From Sphaerotilus hippei (GTDB lineage: Bacteria; Pseudomonadota; Gammaproteobacteria; Burkholderiales; Burkholderiaceae_C), in NCBI RefSeq assembly GCF_003201595.1, contig NZ_QJJS01000008.1, forward strand, positions 124,001 to 188,000: a stretch of 64,000 nt of DNA, in the 5' to 3' direction. Made by a program: the position numbers and the translations under genes. Below are positions 32,455-41,216 of this stretch, in pieces (the first letter of the stretch is position 1; each line of letters begins with the position of its first letter). The notes under the pieces are model-generated. The model was not told where the DNA came from and did not search any database. It saw nothing but the letters and a program-made list of their open reading frames with translations.

Positions 32455-33815
32455 GCTTTCCCACATACGCGCACTACAAGGATTCCGGGGTCGAGTGGCT
32501 GGGCGAGGTGCCGGCGCATTGGGATTCTTTGAGATTCTCTAGGGCAATTCTTGCCATCAAAGATGGTACGCATGGCACTTTCGCTCGGACAAGCGATGGT
32601 CTCCCTTTGCTCAGTGCAAAAAACGTTTCGAACGGGCTTATCGAGACAACTTCGGCGGAAAGTTTGATTTCGGTGGCTGACCATGACGCCATCGTCGATA
32701 ACGGATTCCCAGTTCGGGGTGACATTTTGCTGACCATCGTCGGCACTATTGGGAGAGTCTGTGTTTATCCCTTCGACCACCCGATTGCATTTCAACGAAG
32801 TGTTTGCTTCGTTCGGCTATCGAGAGGGTACCGACCAACGTTTTTTTTCTATCTCATTCAGTCCAAGTTTTTCCAAGAACAGCTTCAGAGTCGATCAAAG
32901 AGTTCGGCCCAAGCTGGAATCTACATGGGCGATGTTTGTGCGACACATTTGGCTTGTCCGCCAAGCGAGATTGAACAGGATTGCATTGCGACTTTCCTCG
33001 ACCACGAAACCACCAAGCTCGACGCCCTCATCGCCGAACAACGCACCCTGATAGACCTCCTCAAGGAAAAGCGTCAGGCGGTCATCTCCCATGCCGTGAC
33101 GAAGGGGCTGGATCCGCGGGTGCCGATGAAGGATTCGGGGGTGGAGTGGCTGGGGGAGGTGCCAGCGCATTGGGAAACCAAGCGCATCAAACATCTGGTT
33201 GAGAGTTTTGAGCAAGGCTGGAGCCCGCAGTGTGAAGGCTACCCGGTCGAGTCGGACACTGAATGGGGTGTCTTGAAAGTCGGTTGTGTCAACGGTGGAA
33301 AATTTCGTCGTGAGGAAAATAAAGTCTTGCCCATGGATATCGAGCCTATTCCATCGCTTGGTATTTGTGCCGGAGATTTACTGATTTCTCGTGCAAATAC
33401 CAGAGAACTTGTCGGTAGCGCGGCTGTCGCAGATCAGAATTATTCGAACTTGCTTCTGTGTGACAAGCTTTATCGGATCAAGTTGAAGCAGCAAGACTGT
33501 GACCCGCAATTTCTCGGTATGTACCTTGGAACTGCATCGGCGCGGGGGCGGATTGAATTGTCTGCAACAGGTGCTAGTAGCTCTATGGTCAACATTGGAC
33601 AGTCAGCTATATTGGAAATGCAGTTGTCTCTACCTCCATATGGTGAACAATTGCAGATAACTTCATTTCTCAGAGAAGAAACCATTCGCTTGGGCGCTCT
33701 CACTGACGAAGCCCAAACCACCATCGCCTTACTGCAAGAGCGCCGCAGCGCGCTGATTTCCGCCGCCGTCACCGGCAAGATCGACGTGCGCCAGCACACC
33801 ACCGAGGCCGCCTGA
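32451..33815 (+). CDS. hsdS: Type I restriction-modification specificity subunit
   Basis: Recognises the bipartite DNA target for HsdM and HsdR. The 454-residue protein has two target recognition domains (about 20-180 and 240-410). Each is followed by a conserved coiled region (FLDHETTKLDALIAEQRTLIDLLKEKRQAVISHAVTKGL and the later LREETIRLGALTDEAQTTIALLQERRSALISAAVTGKI). Each half begins with the same segment KDSGVEWLGEVPAHW. GC content drops clearly in both recognition domains, as expected for exchanged segments. The gene starts on the ATGA that ends the Abi gene, with GGAGG 10 nt upstream, and overlaps the next gene by one base. Confidence 0.95.
   Translation: MSFPTYAHYKDSGVEWLGEVPAHWDSLRFSRAILAIKDGTHGTFARTSDGLPLLSAKNVSNGLIETTSAESLISVADHDAIVDNGFPVRGDILLTIVGTIGRVCVYPFDHPIAFQRSVCFVRLSRGYRPTFFFYLIQSKFFQEQLQSRSKSSAQAGIYMGDVCATHLACPPSEIEQDCIATFLDHETTKLDALIAEQRTLIDLLKEKRQAVISHAVTKGLDPRVPMKDSGVEWLGEVPAHWETKRIKHLVESFEQGWSPQCEGYPVESDTEWGVLKVGCVNGGKFRREENKVLPMDIEPIPSLGICAGDLLISRANTRELVGSAAVADQNYSNLLLCDKLYRIKLKQQDCDPQFLGMYLGTASARGRIELSATGASSSMVNIGQSAILEMQLSLPPYGEQLQITSFLREETIRLGALTDEAQTTIALLQERRSALISAAVTGKIDVRQHTTEAA
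32478..32524 (+). repeat. hsdS internal repeat, copy 1
   Basis: A 47-bp segment encoding KDSGVEWLGEVPAHW at the start of the first HsdS half. It matches copy 2 at 33129-33175 with about five mismatches. It flanks the first recognition domain and could serve as a recombination point. Confidence 0.85.
33129..33175 (+). repeat. hsdS internal repeat, copy 2
   Basis: Second copy, at the start of the second HsdS half, 651 bp after copy 1 and in the same reading frame. Recombination between the copies would delete the first recognition domain in frame. Confidence 0.85.
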
Positions 33816-34936
33816 TGCCGCTGTTCCACTACACCACCGACCGCCTGCAACCCGTGGCCGAGACCACCTTCGGCGCCGAAGGCATCCTGGAGCGCCAGGA
33901 TCTACAACGCCTGCTGCGCGAGCAGATCGACGCGCTCGGCGAGCGGCTGCTGGTCATCGCCGAAGAGTTCGGCGACTGGGCCGACAGCGCACGCCGCATC
34001 GACCTGCTCTGCCTCGACACCGACGCCAACCTCGTCGTCGTCGAACTCAAGCGCACCGAGGGCGGCGGCCACATGGAGCTGCAGGCCCTGCGCTACGCTG
34101 CCATGGTCTCCACCATGCGCTTCGAGCAACTCGTCGACACCCACGCCAAATACCTCAACCGCCTCGCCGCCGGCCCCGCCCCCGACACCGACGCCGCCCG
34201 CGCCGCCATCCTCGGCTTCCTCAACTGGACCGAAGTCGACGAAAGCCAGTTCGCCCAGGACGTGCGCATCGTGCTCGCCTCGGCCAACTTCGGCCGCGAG
34301 CTGACCACCGCCGTCATGTGGCTCAACGAGCGCAACCTCGACATCCGCTGCGTGCGCCTCAAGCTCTACCGCCTCAACGCCGAGACCGTGCTGCTCGACG
34401 TGCAGCAGATCATCCCGCTGCCGGAAGCCGCCGAGTTCCAGACCCGCATCGACGTGAAGAAGCAGGCCGAGCGGCAGGACCGTTCCGACCGCAAGGTGCT
34501 GCGGGCGCAGTTCTGGGAAGCCCTGCTGGTGGCAGCGAAACCCCAATGCGCGACCCATGCCGGACGGGCAGCGACCTCCGACGGCTGGCTGTCGGGTTCC
34601 GTGGGCCGAGCGGGTTTCGTGCTGAATTACGTGGTCCGCCGCGACGACGCGCAGGTCGAACTCTGGATCGCCCTGGGCACCGGCAAGGCTGCGCTCAACA
34701 AGGCCGCCTTCCATGGACTGAAGGCCCAGCAGGCCGCCATCGAGGCCGATTTTGGTGCGACGCTGGAGTGGCAGGAACTGCCCGAAGGCGAGGGCTGCCG
34801 CATCCGTTATGTCCTGCCGGATGGCGGGTATCACTCGCCCGCCGAGCAGTGGCCGCAGATCCAGGCCCGCATGATCGACGCCATGGTCCGGATGGACCGG
34901 GCCATGCGGACGCGGGTCGCCAGACTCGCGTTCTGA
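33815..34936 (+). CDS. DUF4268 protein with N-terminal PD-(D/E)XK nuclease-like domain
   Basis: A 373-residue protein. Residues 1-210 resemble DUF91/NucS-like endonucleases: RIDLLCLDTDANLVVVELKR supplies D63 and E77-x-K79 of a PD-(D/E)XK site. Residues 225-373 are a DUF4268 domain (LRAQFWEALLVAAKP, GRAGFVLNYVVRRDDAQVELWIALG, EWQELPEGEGCRIRY), common near restriction systems. The start overlaps the hsdS stop (TGATG), so it is translated with the specificity subunit. A role in defence is inferred from this linkage. DNA cleavage itself is not shown. Confidence 0.85.
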   Translation: MPLFHYTTDRLQPVAETTFGAEGILERQDLQRLLREQIDALGERLLVIAEEFGDWADSARRIDLLCLDTDANLVVVELKRTEGGGHMELQALRYAAMVSTMRFEQLVDTHAKYLNRLAAGPAPDTDAARAAILGFLNWTEVDESQFAQDVRIVLASANFGRELTTAVMWLNERNLDIRCVRLKLYRLNAETVLLDVQQIIPLPEAAEFQTRIDVKKQAERQDRSDRKVLRAQFWEALLVAAKPQCATHAGRAATSDGWLSGSVGRAGFVLNYVVRRDDAQVELWIALGTGKAALNKAAFHGLKAQQAAIEADFGATLEWQELPEGEGCRIRYVLPDGGYHSPAEQWPQIQARMIDAMVRMDRAMRTRVARLAF

Positions 34937-34972
34937 CCCTAGATCTGCGACCGACTGGCTGTACGCCTGGCC

Positions 34973-36121
34973 TCACCGCGTCAACAACTCGATGTAGGTA
35001 CCGTAGCTGTAGATCCGGTTTTTTTTCTGGCCTGTTTGCTCGGTCACGATGGTCAACTGCTCCAGCAACTGGACGGCCGCGTTGGCGGTGGGAAAGCTGG
35101 TGTCGAGTTTTTGCCGCGCCTGCTCGACCGTGAAGCGCGGCATCAGCGGCAGCAACTCGAACAGGCGGTAGCTGGCTGGACCTGCTTTCGGGTGGGCTAG
35201 CAATCGGCGGCGGTCGGTGTTGACCAGACTCGCCACGGCGATGATGCTGCGCTCGGCTTCCTCGGCCGCTCGACTCACGCCTTCCAGGAAGAAACCGACC
35301 CAGCCCTCCCAGTCGCCCTCGGTGCGGATGTTCGACAAGCGCCGGTAGTACTCGGATTGGTGCTGCTTCAAATAGCCGCTGAGATAAAGCAGCGGTTCGG
35401 ACAACAGACCCCATTGCTCCATCAGGGCACCGATCAGCAGCCGGCCCAGGCGCCCGTTGCCGTCCAGGAAGGGGTGGATGGTCTCGAACTGTGCATGTAC
35501 CAGTGCCACGCGCACCAGCGGTGGCAGAGTGGCCGGGGTCTGGTGGATGAAGTGTTCCAGGGCGGTCAACAGCTCGGGCACTTGTTCGGCCGGAGGGGGA
35601 ACGAACGCAGCGTTGCCGGGGCGGGTACCACCGATCCAGTTCTGCGACCGGCGCAGTTCGCCCGGCTGCTTGCCTGCCCCCCGTGTGCCGTCCAGCAGCA
35701 GGCGGTGTGCATTGCACAGCAGGCGCACACTCAGTGGAAGCCCGGTGGGAGAGCGCATCTCGGACTGCACGTGGCGAAACGCGCGCAGGTAGTTGGTGAC
35801 TTCCTCGACATCGTCGGCGTTGTGCACGGCAAAGCCGGCTTCCTGGTCGAACACGTCGGTCAGCGTGGCCTGCGTGCCTTCGATTTGCGAGGTGAGCAGG
35901 GCCTCCTTGCGCACCGCGCCGTACAGCAGCCAATCGACCGACGGCACAAGCCCCGACACACCGGCCAGCCGGGCCAGCGCCAGCTCGGCCAGATGGTTGG
36001 CTGCTTGTACGGCTTCCATCGCCAGTGCAGGGGAGTCCGGAGGCAAGGGGTGCGGCACAAAGGCCTTGACCTCTTCGCCGAGGGTGGTGGTGCGGGCGTG
36101 ACGCCCCGTGATGCGCTTCAT
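34973..36121 (-). CDS. Fic family protein, class II, with C-terminal winged helix
   Basis: Fic enzymes transfer AMP or other nucleotide parts to target proteins. The 382-residue protein has the intact active site H216-PFLDGNGRLGR. Its N-terminal inhibitory motif is T77-SQI-E81-G in LLTSQIEGTQ, which makes it class II (inhibitor within the same chain). A C-terminal winged helix (about 315-382: ARQKLDTSFPTANAAVQLLEQLTIVTE, IYSYGTYIELL) could bind DNA. It is on the opposite strand to the restriction genes and splits hsdR from hsdM-hsdS. It faces hsdR across 123 bp that contain a perfect palindrome, suggesting autoregulation. Confidence 0.92.
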   Translation of the reverse strand: MKRITGRHARTTTLGEEVKAFVPHPLPPDSPALAMEAVQAANHLAELALARLAGVSGLVPSVDWLLYGAVRKEALLTSQIEGTQATLTDVFDQEAGFAVHNADDVEEVTNYLRAFRHVQSEMRSPTGLPLSVRLLCNAHRLLLDGTRGAGKQPGELRRSQNWIGGTRPGNAAFVPPPAEQVPELLTALEHFIHQTPATLPPLVRVALVHAQFETIHPFLDGNGRLGRLLIGALMEQWGLLSEPLLYLSGYLKQHQSEYYRRLSNIRTEGDWEGWVGFFLEGVSRAAEEAERSIIAVASLVNTDRRRLLAHPKAGPASYRLFELLPLMPRFTVEQARQKLDTSFPTANAAVQLLEQLTIVTEQTGQKKNRIYSYGTYIELLTR

Positions 36122-36152
36122 GATGAAAGCCGATTTGAATGGCTGAAGCGCA

Positions 36153-36172
36153 AATTAAAGCATGCTTTAATT
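36153..36172. promoter_or_regulatory. Perfect 20-bp palindrome between fic and hsdR
   Basis: AATTAAAGCATGCTTTAATT reads identically on both strands. It lies 31 bp before the Fic start and 72 bp before the hsdR start, in an AT-rich island within GC-rich DNA. This is a typical dimeric operator position. The Fic winged helix is the obvious candidate ligand, but that is inference. Confidence 0.65.
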
Positions 36173-36244
36173 GCTGGGCGCGTGATGAAAGGCGGCTTGC
36201 ATTCAGCGGACCCTTCACCGCGTGGCACCAGGGGGAACGAACAC

Positions 36245-39200
36245 ATGTCACTGCACCGAGAACATCACTTCGAGTCCGAGATCTGCGCGCATCTGGCGAC
36301 CAACGGCTGGCTCCACGCCGCAGGTGACGCCGCACAGTTCGACCGCACCCACGGCCTGTTCCCGCCCGACCTGCTCGCCTGGATCGAAGCCACCCAGCCC
36401 GACGCCTGGACGCGCCTCACCAAGACGCACGGCCCCGCGCTGCCCCGGGTGCTGGCCGAGCGGGTGCGCAAGAGCCTGAACGAGCGCGGCACGCTGGACG
36501 TGCTGCGCCGGGGCGTGGAGATGCTAGGCCTGCGCGAGCCGCTGATGCTGGCCCAGTTCAAGCCGGCGCTGGCGCTGAACGCCACGACGCGCGCCCACTA
36601 CGAGGCCAACCGCCTGCGCGTGGTGCGGCAGGTCACGCACTCGCCCAACAACCCGAAAGCCGAGCTGGACCTGGTGCTGTTCCTCAACGGCCTCGCGGTG
36701 GCCACGGTGGAGCTGAAGTCCGACTTCACGCAATCCGTCCACGACGCGGTGGACCAGTACCGCTACGACCGCCACCCGCAGCCGAAGGGCGGTTTGCTGG
36801 AGCCGCTGCTCGGCTTCCCGGGCGGGGCGCTCGTGCATTTCGCGGTCAGCCAGTCCGAGGTGATGATGGCCACACGGCTGGCGGGCCCGGCCACGGTGTT
36901 CCTGCCGTTCAACCGAGGCCACGACGGCGGCGCCGGCAACGCGCCCAACCCCGAGGGCTTCGCCACCGCCTACCTGTGGGAAGAGGTCTGGGCGCGGGAA
37001 AGCTGGCTCGACATCCTGCACCGCTACCTGATCGGCAAGCGCGACGACAAGAAGCAGCTCAAGAGCGTGGTCTTCCCGCGCTACCACCAGCTCGACGCCA
37101 CGCGCCGACTCGTGGCCGACGTGCTGACGCAGGGGCCGGGGCAGCGCTACCTGATCCAGCACTCGGCCGGCTCCGGCAAGACCAACTCCATCGCCTGGAC
37201 CGCCCACTTCCTCGCGGACCTGCACGACGCCGAGCACCGCAAGCTGTTCGACAGCGTGCTGGTGGTGAGCGACCGCAACGTGCTGGACGTGCAGTTGCAG
37301 GAAGCCCTGTTCGACTTCGAGCGCAACGCCGGCGTGGTGGCGAGCATCACGAACGAACACGGCGCCAAGAGCGCGCAGCTCTCGCAGGCGCTGAAGGACG
37401 GCAAGAAGATCATCGTCTGCACCATCCAGACCTTCCCATTCGCCTTGAAGGCCGTGCAGGAACTCGCGGCCACCGAGGGCAAGCGCTTCGCCGTGATCGC
37501 CGACGAGGCGCACAGCTCGCAGACCGGCGAGGCCGCGGCGAAGCTCAAGACGCTGCTGTCGGCGGAGGAATGGGCGGACCTGCAGGACGGCGGCGCCGTG
37601 GACGCCAACGACATCGCCGCCGCCAACATGGCCGCCCGCGCCGGGGACAGCGGGCTGACGTATGTCGCCTTCACCGCCACGCCCAAGGCCAAGACGCTGG
37701 AGCTGTTCGGCCGCAAGGGCGCCGACGGCCTGCCGCAGCCGTTCCACGTCTACTCCATGCGCCAGGCGATCGAGGAAGGCTTCATCCTCGACGTGCTGAA
37801 GAACTACACCAGCTACCAGCTCGCCTTCAAGCTCGCCCACGACGGCAAGACCTGCGACGAGGCGCAGGTCGAGCGCAGCGCGGCGATGAAAGGGATCATG
37901 CAGTGGGTCCGGCTGCACCCGTACAACATCGCCCAGAAGGTGCAGGTCGTCGTCGAGCACTACCGCGAGAACGTGCAGCCGCTGCTGCAGGGGCGGGCCA
38001 AGGCGATGGTGGTGGTCGGTTCGCGCAAGGAGGCGGTGCGCTGGCAGAAGGCCATCCGCGCCTACATCAGCCGCCAGCACTACCCGCTGGGCGTGCTGAC
38101 CGCGTTCTCGGGCGAGGTGGACGACCCGGACAGCTACCCGGACGCGGTCACCGAGGCGTCCAAGGAGCTGAACCCGGGCCTCAAGGGGCGCGACATCCGG
38201 GATGCGTTCGCCGCGCCTGAGTTCCACCTGCTGCTGGTCGCCAACAAGTTCCAGACCGGGTTTGACCAGCCGCTGCTGTGCGGCATGTATGTCGACAAGG
38301 TGCTCGGCGGCATCCAGGCGGTGCAGACGCTGTCACGGCTGAACCGGTCGCATCCGGGCAAGGACACAACCTACATCCTCGACTTCGTCAACGAGCCGGC
38401 CGAGATCCTCAAGGCTTTCAAGACCTACTACCAGACAGCCGAGCTGGAAGCCGCCACCGACCCGCACCTGGTCTACGACCTGCGGGCGAAGCTGGACGCC
38501 GCCGGCCACTACGACGACTTCGAGGTGAACCGCGTCGCCAAGGTGGACCTGGACCCGCTGGGCACGCAAAAGCAGCTCGACGCGGCCATTGCCCCGGTGG
38601 CCGACCGCCTGCTGCGGCGCTACAAGGCCGCGCAGTTGGAGCGGATCGCCGCGCTGGAGCGGGGTGACGACAAGACCGCCGCGCAGGCGAAGGACACGCT
38701 GGACGCCCTGGTGCTGTTCAAGAACGACATGGGCGCCTTCGTGCGGCTGTACAGCTTCCTCAGCCAGATCTTCGACTACGGCAACACCGACATCGAGAAG
38801 CGTTTCCTGTTCTTCAAGCGGCTGATCCCGCTGCTGGAATTCGGCCGGGAGCGCGACACGGTGGACCTCAGCAAGGTGGTGCTGACCCACCACACCCTGA
38901 AGAACCACGGCCGACAAGCCATGGGGCTCGACGTCGACGGCCGCTACACGCTGCCGCCCATCGACGCGGTGGGCAGTGGCGCGGTGCAGGAAAAGGAAAA
39001 GACCTACCTGGACGAGATCATCCAGAAGGTGAACGGCCTGTTCGAAGGCGAGCTGACCGACGGCGACCAGCTCGTCTACGTCAACGGCGTGCTCCGGGGC
39101 AAGCTGCTGGAGAACCAGATGCTGATGCAGCAGGCCGCGAGCAACACCAAGGAGCAGTTCGCCAACTCGCCCGACCTGAAGGATGCGCTGATGCACGCCA

Positions 39201-39352
39201 TCATGGACGCGCTGGACGCCCACACCACGATGAGCACGCAGGCGCTGGGCTCGGAGCGGGTGCGCGATGGGCTCAAGGACATCCTGCTGGGGCCGGCACG
39301 GTTGTATGAGGCGCTGCGGGCGCGGTCTGGGACTGGGGCGTTGTCCAGTTAG
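36245..39352 (+). CDS. hsdR: Type I restriction endonuclease, R subunit
   Basis: ATP-dependent translocase and nuclease of the type I complex. The ATG at 36245, preceded by GGGGGA, gives 1035 residues. The N-terminal nuclease domain has D142 and E156-LK158 (AELDLVLFLNG...VATVELKSD). The two RecA-like motor domains show Walker A HSAGSGKTNS (about 306-315), DEAH (420-423, VIADEAHSS), FTATP and the motif VI region QTLSRLNRSHPGK. The C-terminal helical part contacts HsdM. The frame is intact, so the system is probably functional. It lies 1.3 kb beyond the DUF4268 gene, with its own promoter region shared with fic. Confidence 0.95.
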   Translation: MSLHREHHFESEICAHLATNGWLHAAGDAAQFDRTHGLFPPDLLAWIEATQPDAWTRLTKTHGPALPRVLAERVRKSLNERGTLDVLRRGVEMLGLREPLMLAQFKPALALNATTRAHYEANRLRVVRQVTHSPNNPKAELDLVLFLNGLAVATVELKSDFTQSVHDAVDQYRYDRHPQPKGGLLEPLLGFPGGALVHFAVSQSEVMMATRLAGPATVFLPFNRGHDGGAGNAPNPEGFATAYLWEEVWARESWLDILHRYLIGKRDDKKQLKSVVFPRYHQLDATRRLVADVLTQGPGQRYLIQHSAGSGKTNSIAWTAHFLADLHDAEHRKLFDSVLVVSDRNVLDVQLQEALFDFERNAGVVASITNEHGAKSAQLSQALKDGKKIIVCTIQTFPFALKAVQELAATEGKRFAVIADEAHSSQTGEAAAKLKTLLSAEEWADLQDGGAVDANDIAAANMAARAGDSGLTYVAFTATPKAKTLELFGRKGADGLPQPFHVYSMRQAIEEGFILDVLKNYTSYQLAFKLAHDGKTCDEAQVERSAAMKGIMQWVRLHPYNIAQKVQVVVEHYRENVQPLLQGRAKAMVVVGSRKEAVRWQKAIRAYISRQHYPLGVLTAFSGEVDDPDSYPDAVTEASKELNPGLKGRDIRDAFAAPEFHLLLVANKFQTGFDQPLLCGMYVDKVLGGIQAVQTLSRLNRSHPGKDTTYILDFVNEPAEILKAFKTYYQTAELEAATDPHLVYDLRAKLDAAGHYDDFEVNRVAKVDLDPLGTQKQLDAAIAPVADRLLRRYKAAQLERIAALERGDDKTAAQAKDTLDALVLFKNDMGAFVRLYSFLSQIFDYGNTDIEKRFLFFKRLIPLLEFGRERDTVDLSKVVLTHHTLKNHGRQAMGLDVDGRYTLPPIDAVGSGAVQEKEKTYLDEIIQKVNGLFEGELTDGDQLVYVNGVLRGKLLENQMLMQQAASNTKEQFANSPDLKDALMHAIMDALDAHTTMSTQALGSERVRDGLKDILLGPARLYEALRARSGTGALSS

Positions 39353-39359
39353 CCGAACA

Positions 39360-39626
39360 TCAGATGCCAAGCCTCGCTTTCAGCGCCGCGACCTCATCTC
39401 CCGACAAAGCCGGAAACAAGCCGTGGTCAAGCCCGAAGGTCACTGTCGTTTGCGCCGTACCATTTAGCCCCTGGATGACCTGCCTTGTACAAGGCTGCGT
39501 TGCTACCCATGACGAGGCCATGCCCACGTCCTGCGTGTAAAGCACTGTCTTGACACTCGGGAAGAGGGCATGGCCGTTGTGCAACAACTCCAGCGCGAAA
39601 ATGTCCGCCAGCGCGTTGCAGGCATC
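39360..39626 (-). pseudogene. Unidentified gene remnant at the right edge of the island
   Basis: A minus-strand frame of about 88 codons that starts directly after a stop codon, without a convincing ATG (TTG at 39590 or 39587 is possible). It reads ADIFALELLHNGHALFPS, VKTVLYTQDVGMASSWVATQ, and ends SGDEVAALKARLGI. Composition and amino-acid use look protein-like, and the end is a natural-looking C-terminus. I do not recognise the family. It is probably the tail of a disrupted gene and is convergent with hsdR, 7 bp away. Confidence 0.4.
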
Positions 39627-39688
39627 TTATTCCTCGAATTCAAGCTTCGGTTTGACGACGGCTCTCCCCGGCGTGGCAGAACGATGGC

Positions 39689-39952
39689 TTGAGATGGCAG
39701 GGTTGGCGTCGTAGCCTCGAACAGGCAGAGGACTTCGAACTGGTCCTGTCCTTCTCGAACGGTGCGCGAGGACGCTTCGACGGGGCGGCTTACCTGGGCA
39801 CCCGCCACGGCCCGCTGCTGGAACCGCTGCGCCAGGCCGGCTACTTCCGACGCTGCTTCGTCGAGGCGGGCGCGGTCTGCTGGCCCAACGGGCTGGAGCT
39901 GAGCGGCGCACGGCTGTTCGAACTCAGCCAGCCGCTCAGCCTGGCCGCCTGA
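39689..39952 (+). CDS. DUF2442-like small protein, start uncertain
   Basis: The 87-codon frame from a TTG has EDFELVLSFSNGARGRFDGAAYL and FVEAGAVCWPNGLELSGARLF, matching the DUF2442 pattern, including the WPNG-x-L-S signature. DUF2442 proteins are about this size and often act near toxin-antitoxin-like DUF4160 genes. Here no ATG precedes the domain and the open frame begins only at 39656. The gene may therefore be 5'-truncated at the island border or use a rare start. It is convergent with pgk. Confidence 0.55.
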   Translation: MRWQGWRRSLEQAEDFELVLSFSNGARGRFDGAAYLGTRHGPLLEPLRQAGYFRRCFVEAGAVCWPNGLELSGARLFELSQPLSLAA

Positions 39953-39972
39953 GCGGCCAGGGGCTCGGGGCT

Positions 39973-41166
39973 TCAGCCCTCGGCGCGCTTGCTCAGGATC
40001 TCGAAGGCCGGCAGCGTCTTGCCTTCCAGCACCTCGAGGAAGGCGCCGCCGCCGGTGGAGATGTAGCCGACGTCACCCTCGATGCCGTACTTGGCGATCG
40101 CCGCCAGCGTGTCGCCGCCGCCGGCGATGCTGAAGGCTTCGCTTTCGGCGATGGCGCGGGCGACGGTTTCGGTGCCGTGCGAGAAGGCCTCGAACTCGAA
40201 CACGCCGACCGGGCCGTTCCAGACGATGGTGCCGGCGGCCTTGAGCTGGGCGGCCAGGATGGCGGCGGTCTGCGGGCCGATGTCGAGGATCAGGTCGTCG
40301 TCGGCGACGTCGGTGGCAGCCTTGACGGTGGCCACGGCGTCGGGCGAGAAGGTCTTGGCGCAGACCACGTCGACCGGGATGGGCACGGCGGCGCCGCGGG
40401 CCTTCATGGCGTCGATCACGGCCTTGGCTTCACCGACCAGGTCGGGCTCGGCCAGGCTCTTGCCGATCGAGAGGCCGGCGGCCAGCAGGAAGGTGTTGGC
40501 GATGCCGCCGCCGACGATCAGGCCGTCGACGTTGGCCGACAGGGCCTTCAGGATGGTCAGCTTGGTGCTGACCTTGGAGCCGGCGACGATGGCGACCAGC
40601 GGGCGCTTGGGGTTGGCCAGGGCCTTGGAGATGGCGTCGATCTCGGCGGCCAGCAGCGGGCCGGCGCAGGCGATCTTGGCGTACTGGGCGATGCCGTAGG
40701 TGCTGGCTTCGGCGCGGTGGGCGGTGCCGAAGGCGTCGTGCACGAACACGTCGCACAGCGCGGCCATCTTCTGCGCCAGTTCGGCGTTGTTCTTCTTCTC
40801 GCCCTTGTTGACGCGGCAGTTCTCGAGCATGACGAGCTGGCCGGGTGCGACCTCGACGCCGTCGACCCAGTCGGCGACGACGGGGATCTCGCGGCCCATC
40901 AGCTCGCCCATGCGGGCGGCGACCGGGGCCAGCGAGTCGGAGGGCTTGAACTCGCCTTCGGTCGGGCGGCCCAGGTGGCTGGTGACCATCACGGCGGCGC
41001 CGGCCTTCAGGGCCATCTCGATGCAGGGGATGGAGGCGCGGATGCGGGTGTCTTCGGTGATGTGGCCGGCGTCGTCCTGCGGCACGTTCAGGTCGGCACG
41101 GATGAACACGCGCTGACCGGCGATCTGGCCGGAGGCGATGAGGTCTTGGAGGCGGAGGATCTTCAT
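39973..41166 (-). CDS. pgk: Phosphoglycerate kinase
   Basis: Glycolytic and Calvin-cycle kinase. The 397-residue protein begins [30 protein letters not shown]. It has [36 protein letters not shown]-like substrate-binding residues, the nucleotide-site [13 protein letters not shown], and [18 protein letters not shown] at the C-terminus. In related genomes pgk sits beside pyk and fba. Here maeB and the 11-kb island lie between them. Confidence 0.97.
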   Translation of the reverse strand: MKILRLQDLIASGQIAGQRVFIRADLNVPQDDAGHITEDTRIRASIPCIEMALKAGAAVMVTSHLGRPTEGEFKPSDSLAPVAARMGELMGREIPVVADWVDGVEVAPGQLVMLENCRVNKGEKKNNAELAQKMAALCDVFVHDAFGTAHRAEASTYGIAQYAKIACAGPLLAAEIDAISKALANPKRPLVAIVAGSKVSTKLTILKALSANVDGLIVGGGIANTFLLAAGLSIGKSLAEPDLVGEAKAVIDAMKARGAAVPIPVDVVCAKTFSPDAVATVKAATDVADDDLILDIGPQTAAILAAQLKAAGTIVWNGPVGVFEFEAFSHGTETVARAIAESEAFSIAGGGDTLAAIAKYGIEGDVGYISTGGGAFLEVLEGKTLPAFEILSKRAEG

Positions 41167-41216
41167 GGGAGTCGCTCGAGGTCAGTGAAAAAAATCGGAG
41201 GGGCCGGGCGGCGGGC

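Noticed and set aside
32478-33175. CRISPR-like repeat pair
   Set aside because: There are only two copies, 651 bp apart, both coding and in frame within hsdS. They are the conserved borders of the recognition domains.
35357-36244. N-terminal extension of hsdR by about 295 codons
   Set aside because: The frame is open but runs antisense to the intact fic gene and is not HsdR-like. HsdR similarity begins at MSLHREHHFESEIC (36245) behind a ribosome-binding site.
39601-39714. Short plus-strand ORF beginning MSASALQASYSS
   Set aside because: It overlaps the remnant frame on the other strand and the DUF2442 gene in another frame. There is no recognisable similarity or ribosome-binding site.
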